Assembly: GCA_963969365.1 (NCBI GenBank)
Contig: OZ017747.1
Span: forward strand, 3,348,001-3,412,000
Direction: 5' to 3'
Origin: Asterochloris sp. CNOR1
Taxonomy: Eukaryota; Chlorophyta; Trebouxiophyceae; Trebouxiales; Trebouxiaceae
DNA length: 64,000 nt
A model generated the notes under the pieces. It was not told the DNA's origin, searched no databases, and saw nothing but the letters and a program-made list of their open reading frames with translations. This document shows positions 23,759 through 36,237 of this stretch, in pieces. Positions within the stretch are counted from its first letter, which is position 1. Each line of letters begins with the position of its first letter. The position numbers were made by a program, and so were the translations under genes.

Positions 23759-26700
23759 ATGGCGGAGCAGGCAGATCCCATGGAATCTCAGCCAGCACCG
23801 GAGAAGCATGATGTGGGCAACGGGGCTGCACCCCCGGCGGCAGAGGGCACCACCATGTCAGATGCTGGCAGATCAGGGGACAAGGATCGAAGGTCAAAGG
23901 AGAGAGACAGACCCAGGGGGGACTCCAGGCATGGAGACAGGCGGGCCAGGGATGACAAGGGGGAGCGCAGCAGCAGCAGGCGGGACAGGCGGGAGCGCAG
24001 CAGAAGCAGGGAGAGACAAAGGTCCCGCAGGTCAGCTTTACAAAGTGCATGCTGGGATCTGCTCGAGAGCACGCACAGGATGCAGTACTGATGAAGCCTG
24101 TGCTTGCTCACACAGCATTGACTCTTGGTGCAGACCTTGCTCACAGGCATGGTGCTGGAGCCCACCACTGACCTGTTGCTGCAGGTCGCGCACGCGCTCC
24201 AGAGACCGTGACTTTGGCGTCAGCTCGTGGGACAAGGAAAGAGACCGCCGCAGCCGGCGATCTTCGCGCTCCAAGTCACGAGACAAGTACAGGTGATTTG
24301 AACTTGTGTGTGCTGGGCTGCCCTCCTGCCGCTTGTCTGCTTGCCTGCTCTGCCATGCACCAGCGGGCCACTTCTGCTGCAACGACAAGCAAGGCATAGT
24401 AGACTTGCTGCTCAGCTGCCAGACAGAATGCTCTCCAGACCAAAGCGGCCCTGGTCTGGCTGTCCCAAGTGTATCAGCCAATGCAAGCCAGGCATGCTGT
24501 GCACCAGCAGCATGATCCCCTGCCGCAAGGAGAAGCTCAGTCAGCACAAGCCTGCCGCCCGGCTGACTGCTCTCCCTGGTCAGTGCACTCAAGGCCTGAG
24601 GCTCTGCTGCAGGGAGAAGCACAGTCGGCGCCGGCGGTCTCGCAGCAGAGGAGGTGAAAGCGATGACGAGTATGGTGGTTATGTTCCTCGCAAGAGGCAG
24701 GATATCCCCTCAACATGTGAGGCTGCCTGCCTGTATTGTGCAAAGTATTTGAGCTTTTGCCCAGCCTCTGTTGCACCCCTCCCATGCTGTTCATGTTCTG
24801 TTGTGGGGCCGCCCCGTCCTGACTGCAGCTGCTCCCTAGGCTGATGTCAGTTCGTTCTGGTGCAGACCCTCAGATCAACTATGCTGACCCCTATGCGGCG
24901 CTGCGCAACAAGCTGCCTGCAGTGCCCCAGGACCCAAAGGAGAGTGAGTGCAACAACAGGCAGTGCATTGTCACTGTGGCACTGAGGAGTTGACGAAATG
25001 CTGCACAAGGATCGGCACGCCTGCAGCTCAGCTGCAAGTCATGCAAGGTGTGCCTCTCAGATTTGGTGCCGGTGCCTGTGCAGTGGCGCGGCAGCTTCAG
25101 GAGCAGCAGCTCAAGGCGCGGCAGCTGGTGCTGCAGCAACAGGCGGCCTCGGCCACCGCTGCTGCCAGCAAGACCCAGAGAGAGGTGCGGTCTGGCAGTG
25201 CTCTGCAGAGGTTTGCTCAGCCAGTCCCTGCATGCTGGGTGCCCAAGCACCTTCAGCCTCGGCCATTGGTAGCCTGCCTTGAGACCCCTCCCTGCTTGCA
25301 CTGCAGGCTGCCCTTTCACCTGCTACGCTGACAGAGGGTGCCGCCTGCTGACATCCCCTCCGCTGTGTGCTGCCCCCTGTGCAGGTGTACGTGGGTAACC
25401 TGGTGGCTGGTCAGGTCACAGAGGAGGCTCTGCGCCAGCTGTTCAACAGCACAATGATGGCTGCCTTTCCCAATGCCATGACCCCCGGGGTGGACCCCGT
25501 CGTGAATGTGTCCATGCACTCTGAAGGACGGTACGCCTTTGTGGAGCTGCGCACGCCGGAGATGGCCACTGCAGCGCTGCAGCTCAGCAACCAGGTGCAG
25601 CTGCTGGGGCAGGCCATTTCCGTGGGGCGTCCCAGCGGGTATGTTGACCCCAGCAAGGCGCAGGCCGCCGCCCAGGCTGCTGCTGCTGCCCTGAGTGCCT
25701 TCCAGGTGGGCCTGCACCCACTGACTGCATCCACCTTGATCATGCCTTGGGTGTGCCTTTCACGTTGCATGCTCTCCAGACAAGAATGGTAAGGGCTGCT
25801 TGCCATGGGATGCTGATTCTCATCATCAGCAAAGAAGTGGTTTGCCACTGCTCAGTGCTCAGGCTGAGTGCTGCAGCATTGTGCTCTAAGTGCTGTTCCT
25901 GAGCGCAGGCCGGCGACACAGACAGTATTGAGATGCAGCAAGCTTTGAAGGACCTTGGGGTGCCGGCAACAAACCCCTCTGCAGGTGCGAATCTGGTCGC
26001 TGTGCCAGCGTCCACTACTGAGCTTCCTGGTGGGCTATGACGTGGTGCTGCAGCCTTTCTGCTGCCCCTGACTTCACATGTATGTCTAATGCCTGGGAGA
26101 GTTGGTGAGCACTGCAAGCCAAGCATGGTTCAGATGAGGTTGGCCCTTTTTGTCAAGTCAGCCTGGCAGGCTTCACCATGCTGCAAGCAGTGCATTGCTG
26201 CAGGTCCTCCTGCGGCACCAGGGCTGCCTCCCCCGCTGCCTGGGGCACCCCCAGCAGGGCAGCTGGCAGTAGGTGGTGCGTTGTCTGGTGCAGCTCCCCT
26301 CGCTGCAGCACCGGCGCCTGCTAACCCTGCAGAGCCGAGCCCATATGTGCAAGTGGAGGGCATGGTCAGCGCCCAGGTTCTGGCAGATGATGAGGAGTAC
26401 AAGGACGTAAGCTCATTCTCGTGGCAGAAGCACTAGCACAACTCAGCAGCTTGTCTGGCAGCAGCATGGTAGCACAGGCACATGGCAGAGGGTTAAGCAA
26501 ACGCGCAGCATGCTGCTTGACTCTGCTGCAGGAGGTTGGCGCTTGAGCTCAGCCGCTGGCTTGCCTCCTAGCTGTCAGGTCGTCGCCCTTGCAGACAGCC
26601 TGCCTGATCACCTTGGCTCAGGCGAGTCACAACTGAAGCCCGACAGGCGAAGGCCCAGTCCCAGCTCCCACACTTGTGTGCTGCAGATTATTGAGGATCT

Positions 26701-27033
26701 GAAGGAGGAGTGTGGGAAGCATGGTACTGTTGTCAAAGTTGTTGTGCCTCGGCCTTCTCCGCCCTCCATTGCTCCCCAAGTCTTCGGCACAAAGGGCTAT
26801 GGCAAGGTGAACTGCTGCCCACTTCCAGATTGTCATTTGCCAGTGCTGCATCAACTTGCCTGCTGCAACATCCACCGCTCCCTGCCCCTTTGCAGGCTTT
26901 TGCCCAGTTTGACACCCTGCAGAGTGCTCAGAAAGCCAAGCTCGCCATACATGGCCGTCTGTTTGATGGCCAGACTGTCAACATCGTATACATTTCTGGA
27001 GCCACCTTCAATGCTGCCACATATGGTCTCTAG
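23759..27033 (+). CDS. U2AF65-like splicing factor: RS domain, one RRM, C-terminal UHM
   Basis: Predicted nuclear pre-mRNA splicing factor. Exons: 23759-24030, 24185-24292, 24613-24716, 24866-24943, 25084-25184, 25385-25705, 25909-25984, 26204-26406, 26687-26806, 26896-27033, giving 506 aa. Order: an acidic start (MAEQADPMESQ), a long Arg/Ser-rich region with many RS and RD pairs, a Gln/Ala-rich helix (RQLQEQQLKARQLVLQQQ), one RRM encoded by exon 6 (VYVGNL, RNP1-like RYAFVELRT, U2AF-type insertion NAMTPGVDPVV), a linker rich in Ala and Pro, then a C-terminal U2AF-homology motif domain (DDEEYKDIIEDLKEECGKHG, GYGKAFAQF, GRLFDGQTV). The RLF in the last motif fits the UHM R-X-F signature. Canonical U2AF65 has a second RRM; I find none between 25705 and 26204. 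It could be a U2AF65 paralogue rather than the main large subunit. Confidence 0.85.
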
Positions 27034-27191
27034 CTGAGCTGATCCCTGCTGACAATAGCAAGCCACCCACAGACCTTGAAGCTGCGCTTCGCTGAATTTT
27101 GACCAACAGATGCCGGTCAATTCGGCCGATCGAAGCCTCAGCAGACAAGCCATTGGTAGGCTTGCATTCATCTGCGACAGCATATGCAGCT
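27034..27191. promoter_or_regulatory. Short gap between U2AF-like and CLC genes
   Basis: 158 bp from one stop to the next proposed start on the same strand. An upstream in-frame ATG at 27099 exists, so the CLC start could be earlier. No terminator or promoter element recognised. Confidence 0.35.
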
Positions 27192-30100
27192 ATGCCCAAG
27201 GAGCATGGATGGTCCAGTCACGACGAAATGGCAGCCTTCGATGGCCTTGAGTCCATCAGGGTGCCCAGCAGAGGAGCCCTCACGTGAGGCTGCATTGACA
27301 TGGGCTGTGCACTCATATCGCTGGTTGTGCACCCTGCGCTGCCTGCTGTGCACCTTATAGATGGAGCTGTCAGCCTCCCCCAAGGAGAGTCTGGATGTTG
27401 CAGGAATGCCCTCGACCAATATGAGAGCCAGACAGCCTCACCCAGCCGCTTTGCTCTCAAGCATGAGGCTCCTAAAAAGAAAGGCCTCAGCGACTTCAAG
27501 GGAGCTGTAGAGGACATCAAGGAAAGTGTAAAAGACACCTTTCAGGTGAGGCAAGGGTCATCACAGGCAGGGTGCTGTGCTGCATCAACAGGTGGCGGGC
27601 TTGACTGCCTCCCACTGACATCATGCTGGGTGCTGCACAGCCCTGGTGGCAGCCAAAAGATATCTTCAGTATCTGCTTCTGCATGGTGTAACATTCTGCA
27701 GGTTTTCAAGGAGCGAGGCGTCATTCACCAGACGCAGTATCAGGCAGACGTTCCTTCAGCCCTACATGGAGCACCTAAAAATGCAGAGGTGACCTTCTTG
27801 TCTGAACTGAGGCTCGACCATGCCCAGGCTGACATCCTTGCATGCACCACTGAACGCCGTGAAGGCAAGCCTGCTCTTCAGGCCCTGCAGTTGTGCAATA
27901 CATTGCAAAGTACATCCCAAAGAGTGGCAGCCTGCTATGCTTCCCTGTTGCAGGAGAGCAAGGAGGCTCTGGAGCGACTCAGGCGGATGGGAGCTTATGA
28001 GGCCCAGGACTTTGATGTTACAGTGAGTGTGGCTCAAGCAGCGCACATTGACTGTTCAAGGGGCTGTGCGTTTGCCTTTAGGCTGGATGAGCCAGGCTTC
28101 ATCTTGCTATATATGTCCTTGTTCAGACTCGAAGAGACTGCCAGGTCTTGCTGCAGCCGTCTCCTGAAGCCAGCTGATATCACGCCCCATGTTTTCTGTT
28201 TGCTGGATTCAACCTGGATCTGTGCTGGTGCCCCTACAGGAGAACGACTTGGAGCGGGAGGCCTACCTGAACAGGGACCATCTTGACTACATTGTGGAGG
28301 AAAGTTGGAGATGGGCTCTAGCATGTGAGCCCTGATGCCTGCTTGACAGCGCTTGTACTGAACCAAATTAAATTTGCTGCATCTGCACAGAAGGCAGCAG
28401 AGCTGGAGATGGGCATTGTGTGGGGGTCCTGCTGCCTGCTGTTGCAGCAGTGGCATGGGACCAACGTGTTGCACCCGCAGAGTGCACTGGCAGAGCTGAA
28501 AGGGAGCCATGGCATGTGAGCTGTGCCGCCTGTTTTGCAGCAGCTGCCTAAACCATTCTGGCGTGCTGCATCGGCATGATAGTACGGGAAGAGCTGGAAT
28601 GAGGCCATGGCATGTCGGCCCCTAAGTCTGTGTGAAAGCTGGGCCATTGTGTCACCACGGCTCTCAGCCTACAAAGCATTGCTTAAGACGCCAGGCGTCC
28701 ATGACACTCTCAGCTCACTCCTGCACATCTCTCCTCGCGTCCTGCAACATTGTCACGTACAAACACTGCATGGCCCACTTAATCTTGTCATCATGCTGTG
28801 CAGTCTTCATTGGTGCCTCCATGGGCTTTTGCGCCTTCCTGGTGGACATCTTTCTCCAGATCATGAACAGCGCCAAGTATGAAGCCGTCGAGCATGTTGT
28901 GGGCCACACAAGGGGCTTCTGGGCCCCCTACATTGTGTGGCTGTGCTTTACCATTGGGTTCAGCACCCTCTCAGGGTGCATCGTGTCCTTTGTGGCCCCG
29001 CTGGCCGCTGGATCAGGAATCCCAGAGACCAAGACCTACCTCAACGGCGTCCACATCAAGGGTGGGTCTTGCACTCCAATCTGCGAAAGTTCTTTCAGGC
29101 TTTGGTGCAGGCTGGCACAAGCTGCTGGAGGCAGTGGCACCCTTGACATGCTCCTGTTGCATGCTGTGCAGACCTGGGATGCCTGACTGCATGTGTGATT
29201 CGACTTCAAGAGCTACCTTTTGCAGCCTGCAGATCTCTGGCTCTCCCGGAAATCCCTGCAGCCAAGGGGGGACCTGACATGCTCAGGCCCAGTCCATGCT
29301 TCAGCCCTCATAGGCCCTGCTCAGCCGATCGGGTTCATGCCTCACTGCGCTCGAGGTATGCCTCACCATGCTCGCTGCAGGCCTGCTTTCGCTGCGCACG
29401 CTGGTGTTCAAGCTGATGTCAGTCACCCTCTCCATGGCTGGGGGCCTCATTGCCGGCAAGGAGGGCCCCTTTGTGCACACGGGGGGCATCGTCGGCGGCG
29501 GCTGGGCGGGCATGGGCTCCCGCACCCTGACCGTGACTCTGAACAAGCTGCGCTGGTACAGAAAGCCTGTGAAGGTGCCCCGCAAGTATGGCGGCTACTT
29601 CAGAAATGATGCAGACCACCGGGATTTTGTCAGCATCGGCACTGCGGCAGGTGAGCAGCTTGTGCACACTGCGGCAGCTGTTGTTGTGATGACAGTCGGG
29701 CTGAGGCTCAGCGTCTGCTGTCGGTGCTCCTTTGGTACCCGATGGTGTTCAAGAGAGAGGGTTGCTCTCTGAACGCTTTGGGCAGGATGGCAGGGATGCC
29801 GCGCAGGTGACTTGCTGTATGCACCTGCCATTACTGCCTCACTCGACGCATGCAATTCCCGTCCACCAGCACATGTGACGTGCCAGCATCTCCTGTGCGT
29901 CTGCCACTACCAGCAGCTTGTGGCTGACTGCCTGGCAGCCTGTGTCCATGCCATCTGCAGTGGTGACCATGCAAATGGTTGCCATCACTGTTGCCTGAAG
30001 CCCTCCACGATGCCTTTGGTGCCCATTTTGTTGTTTGTTTGCTGACAGGGCTGGCTGTCAGGCGGCCTGCTCCCAGGACCCTCGACTTGGGACCCGCCAT

Positions 30101-33100
30101 GCATCTGTGCTCAGCTCTGCAGTCTGCACTGACAGGCAGCCCAGCCATGTACCATTCCTGGCTGCAGGCATCTCCTGTGCATTTGCTGCTCCAATTGGCG
30201 GCCTGCTGCTGGCCATTGAGGAGGGCTCCTCCTTCTACAGCACCAGCATGTTCTGGAGGGGCTTCCTTGCCACCTGCACGGCCGTGCTGACGGTGCACTT
30301 CCTGGCCCAGCTCCATGAGGAGCCCTGGGGAATAATGGAGTCCAAGTTTGGCATCCGCAGGGACCTCGGGCTGTACGACGGTGAGTGTGCTGTGCTGCTA
30401 GTATCTGAGTTTGACGCCTGCAGGGGACTTCAGCTGTACAACACTCTGTGTGCGGGTGCTGCTGCCAATTGGATGTGTGACGCCTGCAGGGCCATGTGGC
30501 TGTGAACGACTGTTGTTGGTGTGGTATCTTGCTTAGCATTGCCATCTGATCAGCCCTGGTGGTGGATGATGTCCAGCAGCCTAGCTGGCTCAGCTGAGTA
30601 GGTCAAGCAGACTGGGCTGGGCCTGCTGCATTGGCGGGCACCTGCCTTCTATCATGTCCCTGACCAGTGTTCTGCTTGGTGTCTGCAGACAACATTGCCC
30701 TATATGGCAACAAGTTTTGGTACTTCATCTGGGAGCTTCCGGTGTATGTGGTCATGGGCATCATTGCCGGCCTTGGCGGAGGCATCTTCTGCAATGTCTA
30801 TGTTCACGCAGCCGCCTTCAGGAGCAAGCACATCCCCGCCTCCAAGCCATGGAGGCGCCTGGGAGAGGTCAGGCACCTCTGGCGGCTGCAGATGGCGCAG
30901 TGTGCACTGCTTGTAGCTTGATCACCCTGCACAACAATCTTGTTGGGGTGACTTGCTGATGGGCCATGGCTGGCTGTGGCGCCATGCTGATGATGTGTGT
31001 GCTCCGCAGTTTGCTGACCAGCATACAGCCATTCAATGGCAGTTGACACTCTTGGCCACATGGAAGTCCTGCTGGTGATGCCTGTGCCCTGCAGTGGCTG
31101 CCACGCATGCAGCTGCTCAGTGGCACCAGCACTCTCGGCCCCTAGGCATGCAACCTGTCAGCTGGCAACACCGCCGCAGCCGGTTCATGCCGCAGCCGCT
31201 TCATGTCGCAGCCTTGCCGAGGGGGCGCCTCTCCTGGCTGTGGGGGTGGCGGCGACAAGTCTGCGCCACGCCGCTCCGCATGCACTGCGCCATTTCAGTG
31301 CTGGTCCAGCATGCTGGCAATCACTGGCGGTCCTTTGCACAGGGAGATTCTGCAAAGTCCTGTGGCAGCCTGACTTGATTTGCCAAGATGCCACAATGGA
31401 CTGCAGGTCGTGTTCGTGGCATGGCTGACAGCCACGGTGTGGTTCCTGGTCATGTACCTCGGCCCCTGCCACAAGCTGCCCAGCCGGCAGCAGCTGCACT
31501 ACTATGAGATGTCAGGGAATGATCAGGACATCTATGCCGGGGTCACGGGGGCAGACTCGCGAGGCCTGCGCTTCTTTCCCCAGCTCTGGTGAGTTTGGCG
31601 GTTGCTGCGCCCCTGCCCCTGCCAGCAATGAAAAGGGCTCAAGCAGGGTCTGCGCTTCTCCAATCAGCTCTGGTGCATTTTGCTGGCAGCGCCTTGCATC
31701 TGCCAGCAGTTGAGGCTGTGCTGAGGCTGCAAGTGCTGTTCCATGTTCTGTGGTGGGCCAAACTGGCAACATCTTGCACCCACCCCCATTTCTGTGCAGG
31801 TGCCGCAACGACGAGTTCAACCCCCACGGGCAGCTCTTCTTCACGCCCCTCATCCAGGCCATGCGCATGATTGTGCACTTTGGGGAGACGCTGCCCCAGG
31901 AGCTGGAGCCGGAGCACATCATAGGGGCTGGCATGCTTGTGCTGTGGTGCGCATCCATCTACGGCACCCTCATCTTCACATTTGGCATCGGCGCGGCCAC
32001 AGGTGTGTGCTTTAGTTCGTGACAATGTCGGCACCCTTGCCCTGCCACTGCAGCGCTCTGGTGTGCAGCAGTGATATCTGCCTGTGGCTTCAATTTTTGC
32101 TGCACTGTTGGTCAGCCTCCTTGTTGGTTAGCTCTGTGTGTAAAATGGCCTGGACCCTTGCATCTGGGCAGGCTGGAAGTCAGCGCTTAGCTTTCTGCAC
32201 TACACCTGCAGCCTATACAGCAGCAATCCCGCAGGTCTGTCCACCCTGTCACCTGCAGTCACCACAGCTGCAAGCCTGCAGGCCTGTTCATCCCATCGCT
32301 GGCACTTGGGGGGGCCTGGGGCCGCCTCGTGGGCATGCTGGTGCAAGGCTTCCTGCGGGAGGTGGGCAGTGAAGCTGTCCTCTCCATGCCTGCATATGCG
32401 GTGAGTCCCTGCCAGGGTAGAGGGAAATTGGGGGGGTTTCAGCATGGGCCTTGTGGAACGGAAACATGTGAAAGTCATGCAGCAGCTCCCTCAGATCACC
32501 CACAGCAAGTTCTGAGTGGTTTCACCTTGGCAGAGAGCACATGGCAGCCACATTCTGAAGGGCTCGGCTCTGCCTTTGTTCTTTTTTCCAACCAGATGGT
32601 AGACCTTGCCGCAGGTTCCACCTCAAACCCCACACACTGCCACAGCTTCCTGCAAGCCAGGCCTGTCCTCCCCCCCTGCAGGCTGTGACTGCTGCTGCCA
32701 TGCTGGCTGTAAGTGCAGCCGCCTTGCTTGGAGGCATGACCCTTTGACTGATGACAGCACTGCTGCTTTGCAGGCCGTGGGTGAGGCCGCCATGCTGAGG
32801 GTCGTGACCAGCACATGTTGACAGCACTGCCGTCGCCTTGCAGGCTGTGGGGGCAGCTGCCATGCTGGGAGGTATGACGCGGATGACCCTGTCCATCACG
32901 GTGCTGGTCATGGAGGGCACGGGGGCCCTGCAGATGATTGTGCCCATCATGCTGGCCGTGTTCATCTCCAAGATGGTGGGGGACACCCTCTCCCTCAGCA
33001 TCTATGATGTGCAAGTCAAGATTCGGGGAGCACCTGCGCTGGTGAGTTGGGTCGGCTTCATCTGAAGGGCAGGTGGCTGCGCATCATTGGCAGGGCTTCA

Positions 33101-35874
33101 GGATGCCTGCTCATGCCCGTTGTGGCCAACCGAGTTGAGCACATCAGAGCCGCATGCCAGCACCACGCATGGCACAGAGATGCTGGGGCCGGGTGTCTCA
33201 GGTCCTGCTCAAGTTACTATTCGTGCTTGACCAAGGTCAAGCCACTGGCCATGGCGGCCTCAAAGGCAGCAGCAGCACCCCCAACCAGGCTGACCAGATG
33301 GCACTGCCTGCAGATGCTGCATCTCCTGTCAGCTCTGCACGCCTTGCCGCCATTGGCGGAGGGGTGATGCCGACGGGTGCTGGTGCCCTGCAGACTGAGG
33401 CGTCCCTGGAGTCCCACCAGCGCATGGTAGCTGATAAGCTCAGCGTGTCCGAGCTGATGACTACGCAGCTGGTTGCGCTGGAGCCTGTCATGCGGGTGAG
33501 GCCAGCTCTAAACCCTAACCCCTACCACCCTGTCCCTGATCTGCTCCTGCTGTCCTGGACACTGCAATGCGCCAGCCTCTGCCACGCTCTGTCCACCCTG
33601 TGACCTGAGTGTGACAGCCCTGTTCACCCGTGCTGTCCCTGTCTTGTGGATGTGCAAGCATCTGCCGTGCTGCCGCTGCCAGCACTGGACTGCTACCAGT
33701 GAAGAGCCCTCGCCCTGGTGAAGTGAGGCATCCAAGCACTGCTCGCTGGAGTGTGCCCAGCTGGCAGCAGCTCACGTGTCGGCACGTCTGGGGCTGGCAC
33801 CAATCCCTGCCCATGCACGTGTGTGGCTGTAGGTGCATGACCTGGTGAAGGCGCTGTCCAAATGTGTGCACCAGGCCTTCCCTATCACCACCGAGCCTGC
33901 CAAAGCCTTCCACTCAGGTCAGTCAGTCTACAAGCTCTGTCCTGCTGTGAGGCAGGGTCACCTTCCTGCAGGTCCCCACACCCATCATGCGCTGTGTCCT
34001 CCTGTTGCACCCACCGCCTTGGCAGTGCGTGGCAAGCTCTGTCGCATGACATATGCCCCTTCTGAACTGTCACCCAGCCTGCTGTCCGGGCTCGCAGCTC
34101 ATGCAGAGAGCTGAGGCGTGATGGCACCCCACTGCTTGCAGATGAGGCCTTCCCTCTGCACGGAGTGATCAAGCGGGTGGCCGTGCTGCGCATGCTCAAG
34201 TTCCGCCTGGGCATGTTCACCCACAACGGCAGCGCCCAGTTCCCGCCTGCCCGCTCCCATGTGCCCAGTGAGCAGGTGAGCTGCAGCACTTCCCCTGTGC
34301 CTTGCAGCAGGTCAAGGGCCTCAAAGGAGCTGCTCTTGCAGAGCACACCAGACTGACAGCTACAGGGCACCTGCTCCAGCGAGGAGGTACAGTCTGCTGC
34401 GGTGGCACTCCTGTGATGGCCCCGTCCAATGATCTGACTCTGGGAGTCTGGCTGGTGTTCTGCATCCACCTATGCAGCAGAGAGGTCCAGGACCTGGCCT
34501 CCCCACGGTCTCTGCTGAGGCTGAGGGTGTGTGCCAACCACCACTCATGATTGCAGACGGAGCGGTGGCATATGATCGGGCAGCTGGAGCAGTACCCTCT
34601 AAAGATCAGGGCCAAGGAGGAGGAGGAGGACATCATCAGGTCAGGGTCTTTGCTTGGTGCAGAAATGGGAAGTTGGCCATTGCAGCCAGCAGCAGCACCC
34701 CAGCTCATAGCAGCCCATGATGGCTGCCACATGCCTGATCTGTGCCCATCCCACACCTGTCCCATACCTGTCTCATATTACTCCAGGCCTGTTTCCCACA
34801 GCGTGAAAGTTGCTGCTGCACAGCAGTGTCAAAGTTTGTGGGCCTCAGACTGCTGCCTGGCCTGTGACCCTCCCTCCACGCCTGTGCAGGAGCCTGTCCT
34901 CCAATGAGCTGGACATGCACATCGACTTCCGCCCCTTCATGCAGCGCACGCCCTTCCTGACGCACTCCAACGCCAGCGTGTCACGGGCCTACCGCCTGTT
35001 CCGCACCATGGGCTTGCACCACCTCTTTGTGGGGCCCTCCAAGCCCATGGTGACCGGCATGCTGACCCGCAAGGTAAGTCGGGGCAGCTGGGGACACGTG
35101 GTTGGGGGCAGGACTTGTATCAGCTTGCAGCCGCCTGCAGCTCAAGGCCTGACGCGTGTGGACAGCCTTGTGTGCTCCCCTCTGGGCCAATGCTGCCTGC
35201 CTGGACAGCGCTGCGTATCTTGAGAAGGCTGCAGCTCAGCGGGTGGCACGCTGGAGACAGCCCAGCCAGCAGCAGTGGAGCATGGCAGCAGTCCCATGTC
35301 ATCCTGCAGCATTATTCAGCCATGCTAGGTCTACGACTGCCAGCCCTGCCTTCCACGCATCTGCTTGGCAGCCAGGAACAGTGCCTGTCCTGACAAAGAC
35401 GTCAGTGCTGCAGGATGTCACAGAGGAGAATGCTGAGATTTGCCTGGGAGTGAAGGCCAACATGGGCATGGTGCCCCCAGGCACCGCCCCTCGAGCCCTG
35501 AGTGAGCCTTGCCTGCATGCAAGCTTGACCGATGCTGAGGTGCTGCCAGACCTTGCACCCTCTTCATGTGCCCTGCTGTGTGTCTTAGGCCTCGTTGCGC
35601 TACGCTGATGGGCTTGCCTGGAGTTTGAGCGGCCCAGCTGTTTGCAGGCCGGTCCAACTCCCTGCCGTACCTTCCCTACGCGCCTTACGGGCCCAGCACG
35701 GTGAACCATGCTGAGCTGCGCCCTGTGAAAGAGAGCTTCGATGAGGGCATTGAGGAGGTGGACCTGGGAAATGAGGAGGTGGACGCTGATGAAAGCGTAA
35801 GGCTGCGTGACTTGAGTACATGGCTGCTGTCTGAGGCTGGCATGAGTGATGGCAAGGTGACTCTGTGTGCGTGA
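27192..35874 (+). CDS. CLC: CLC-family chloride channel or Cl-/H+ exchanger with CBS domains
   Basis: Membrane anion transporter. Exons: 27192-27283, 27404-27545, 27702-27788, 27954-28022, 28240-28324, 28804-29061, 29381-29650, 30168-30380, 30689-30867, 31407-31588, 31800-32002, 32282-32400, 32844-33041, 33394-33495, 33833-33917, 34142-34275, 34557-34639, 34890-35073, 35414-35501, 35648-35874; 999 aa in frame. Signature motifs: GSGIPETKTYLNG, GKEGPFVHTGG (gating Glu) and GLFIPSLALGGAWGR. GLLLAIEEGSSFY keeps the second Glu typical of proton-coupled exchangers. Ser, not Pro, in GSGIP suggests chloride rather than nitrate preference (known from plant CLCa). Two C-terminal CBS regions follow (around VSELMTTQLVALEPV...FPLHGVIKR and FRPFMQRTPFLTHSNASVSRAYRLF). 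The N-terminus is long, charged and cytosolic. The last exon is read to the stop at 35874; a donor at 35799 is an alternative. Confidence 0.95.
32608..32870 (+). repeat. Tandem copies of the exon 13 edge in a CLC intron
   Basis: Three copies of TTGCAGGCYGTGnnnGnnGCYGCCATGCTG end in the real exon. Their GCAG tetramers are at about 32678, 32770 and 32840. A weaker one lies near 32612. Upstream copies code for AVTAAAML and AVGEAAML, against AVGAAAML in the functional exon. Spacing is about 70-92 bp. Confidence 0.75.
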
Positions 35875-36237
35875 AGCTGATACACATGGGTGTGGACCAG
35901 CGCTGCTGGATGTTGGCCGAAGTGGTCTGAGGCATGGGTTCATGCAAGATGTTTAGTGGGGCTGTGCTCTGTCAGAGGTGGCCAGAGTTTGGCATGTGGC
36001 TGCAGGCTGGGCTCATCCAAAATCGCAGATGACGGCCGTGTCTGGCTGCCTTTTTGGCATATTTTGCAGACAACATTGCATCTCTAGCTGGCATTCCTTG
36101 CCCTCCCCAACTGTTTGCATGACTGACCTGCAGCTCTAGGGAATGCTTGCAGAACATATGAAATGAATTTGGTGCCTTCATGAACAAAATGGTGCGTTGG
36201 GGCCATTTGTGGACTGGCCAGCACTGCTGTGCTGCTG
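35875..36237. other. Convergent intergenic region, CLC and RPN6
   Basis: About 360 bp between two stops. No gene or repeat seen. Confidence 0.5.

Noticed and set aside
33509-33530. Telomere-like string CTAAACCCTAACCCC in a CLC intron
   Set aside because: Only about two units of the plant-type repeat; too short to call an interstitial telomere.
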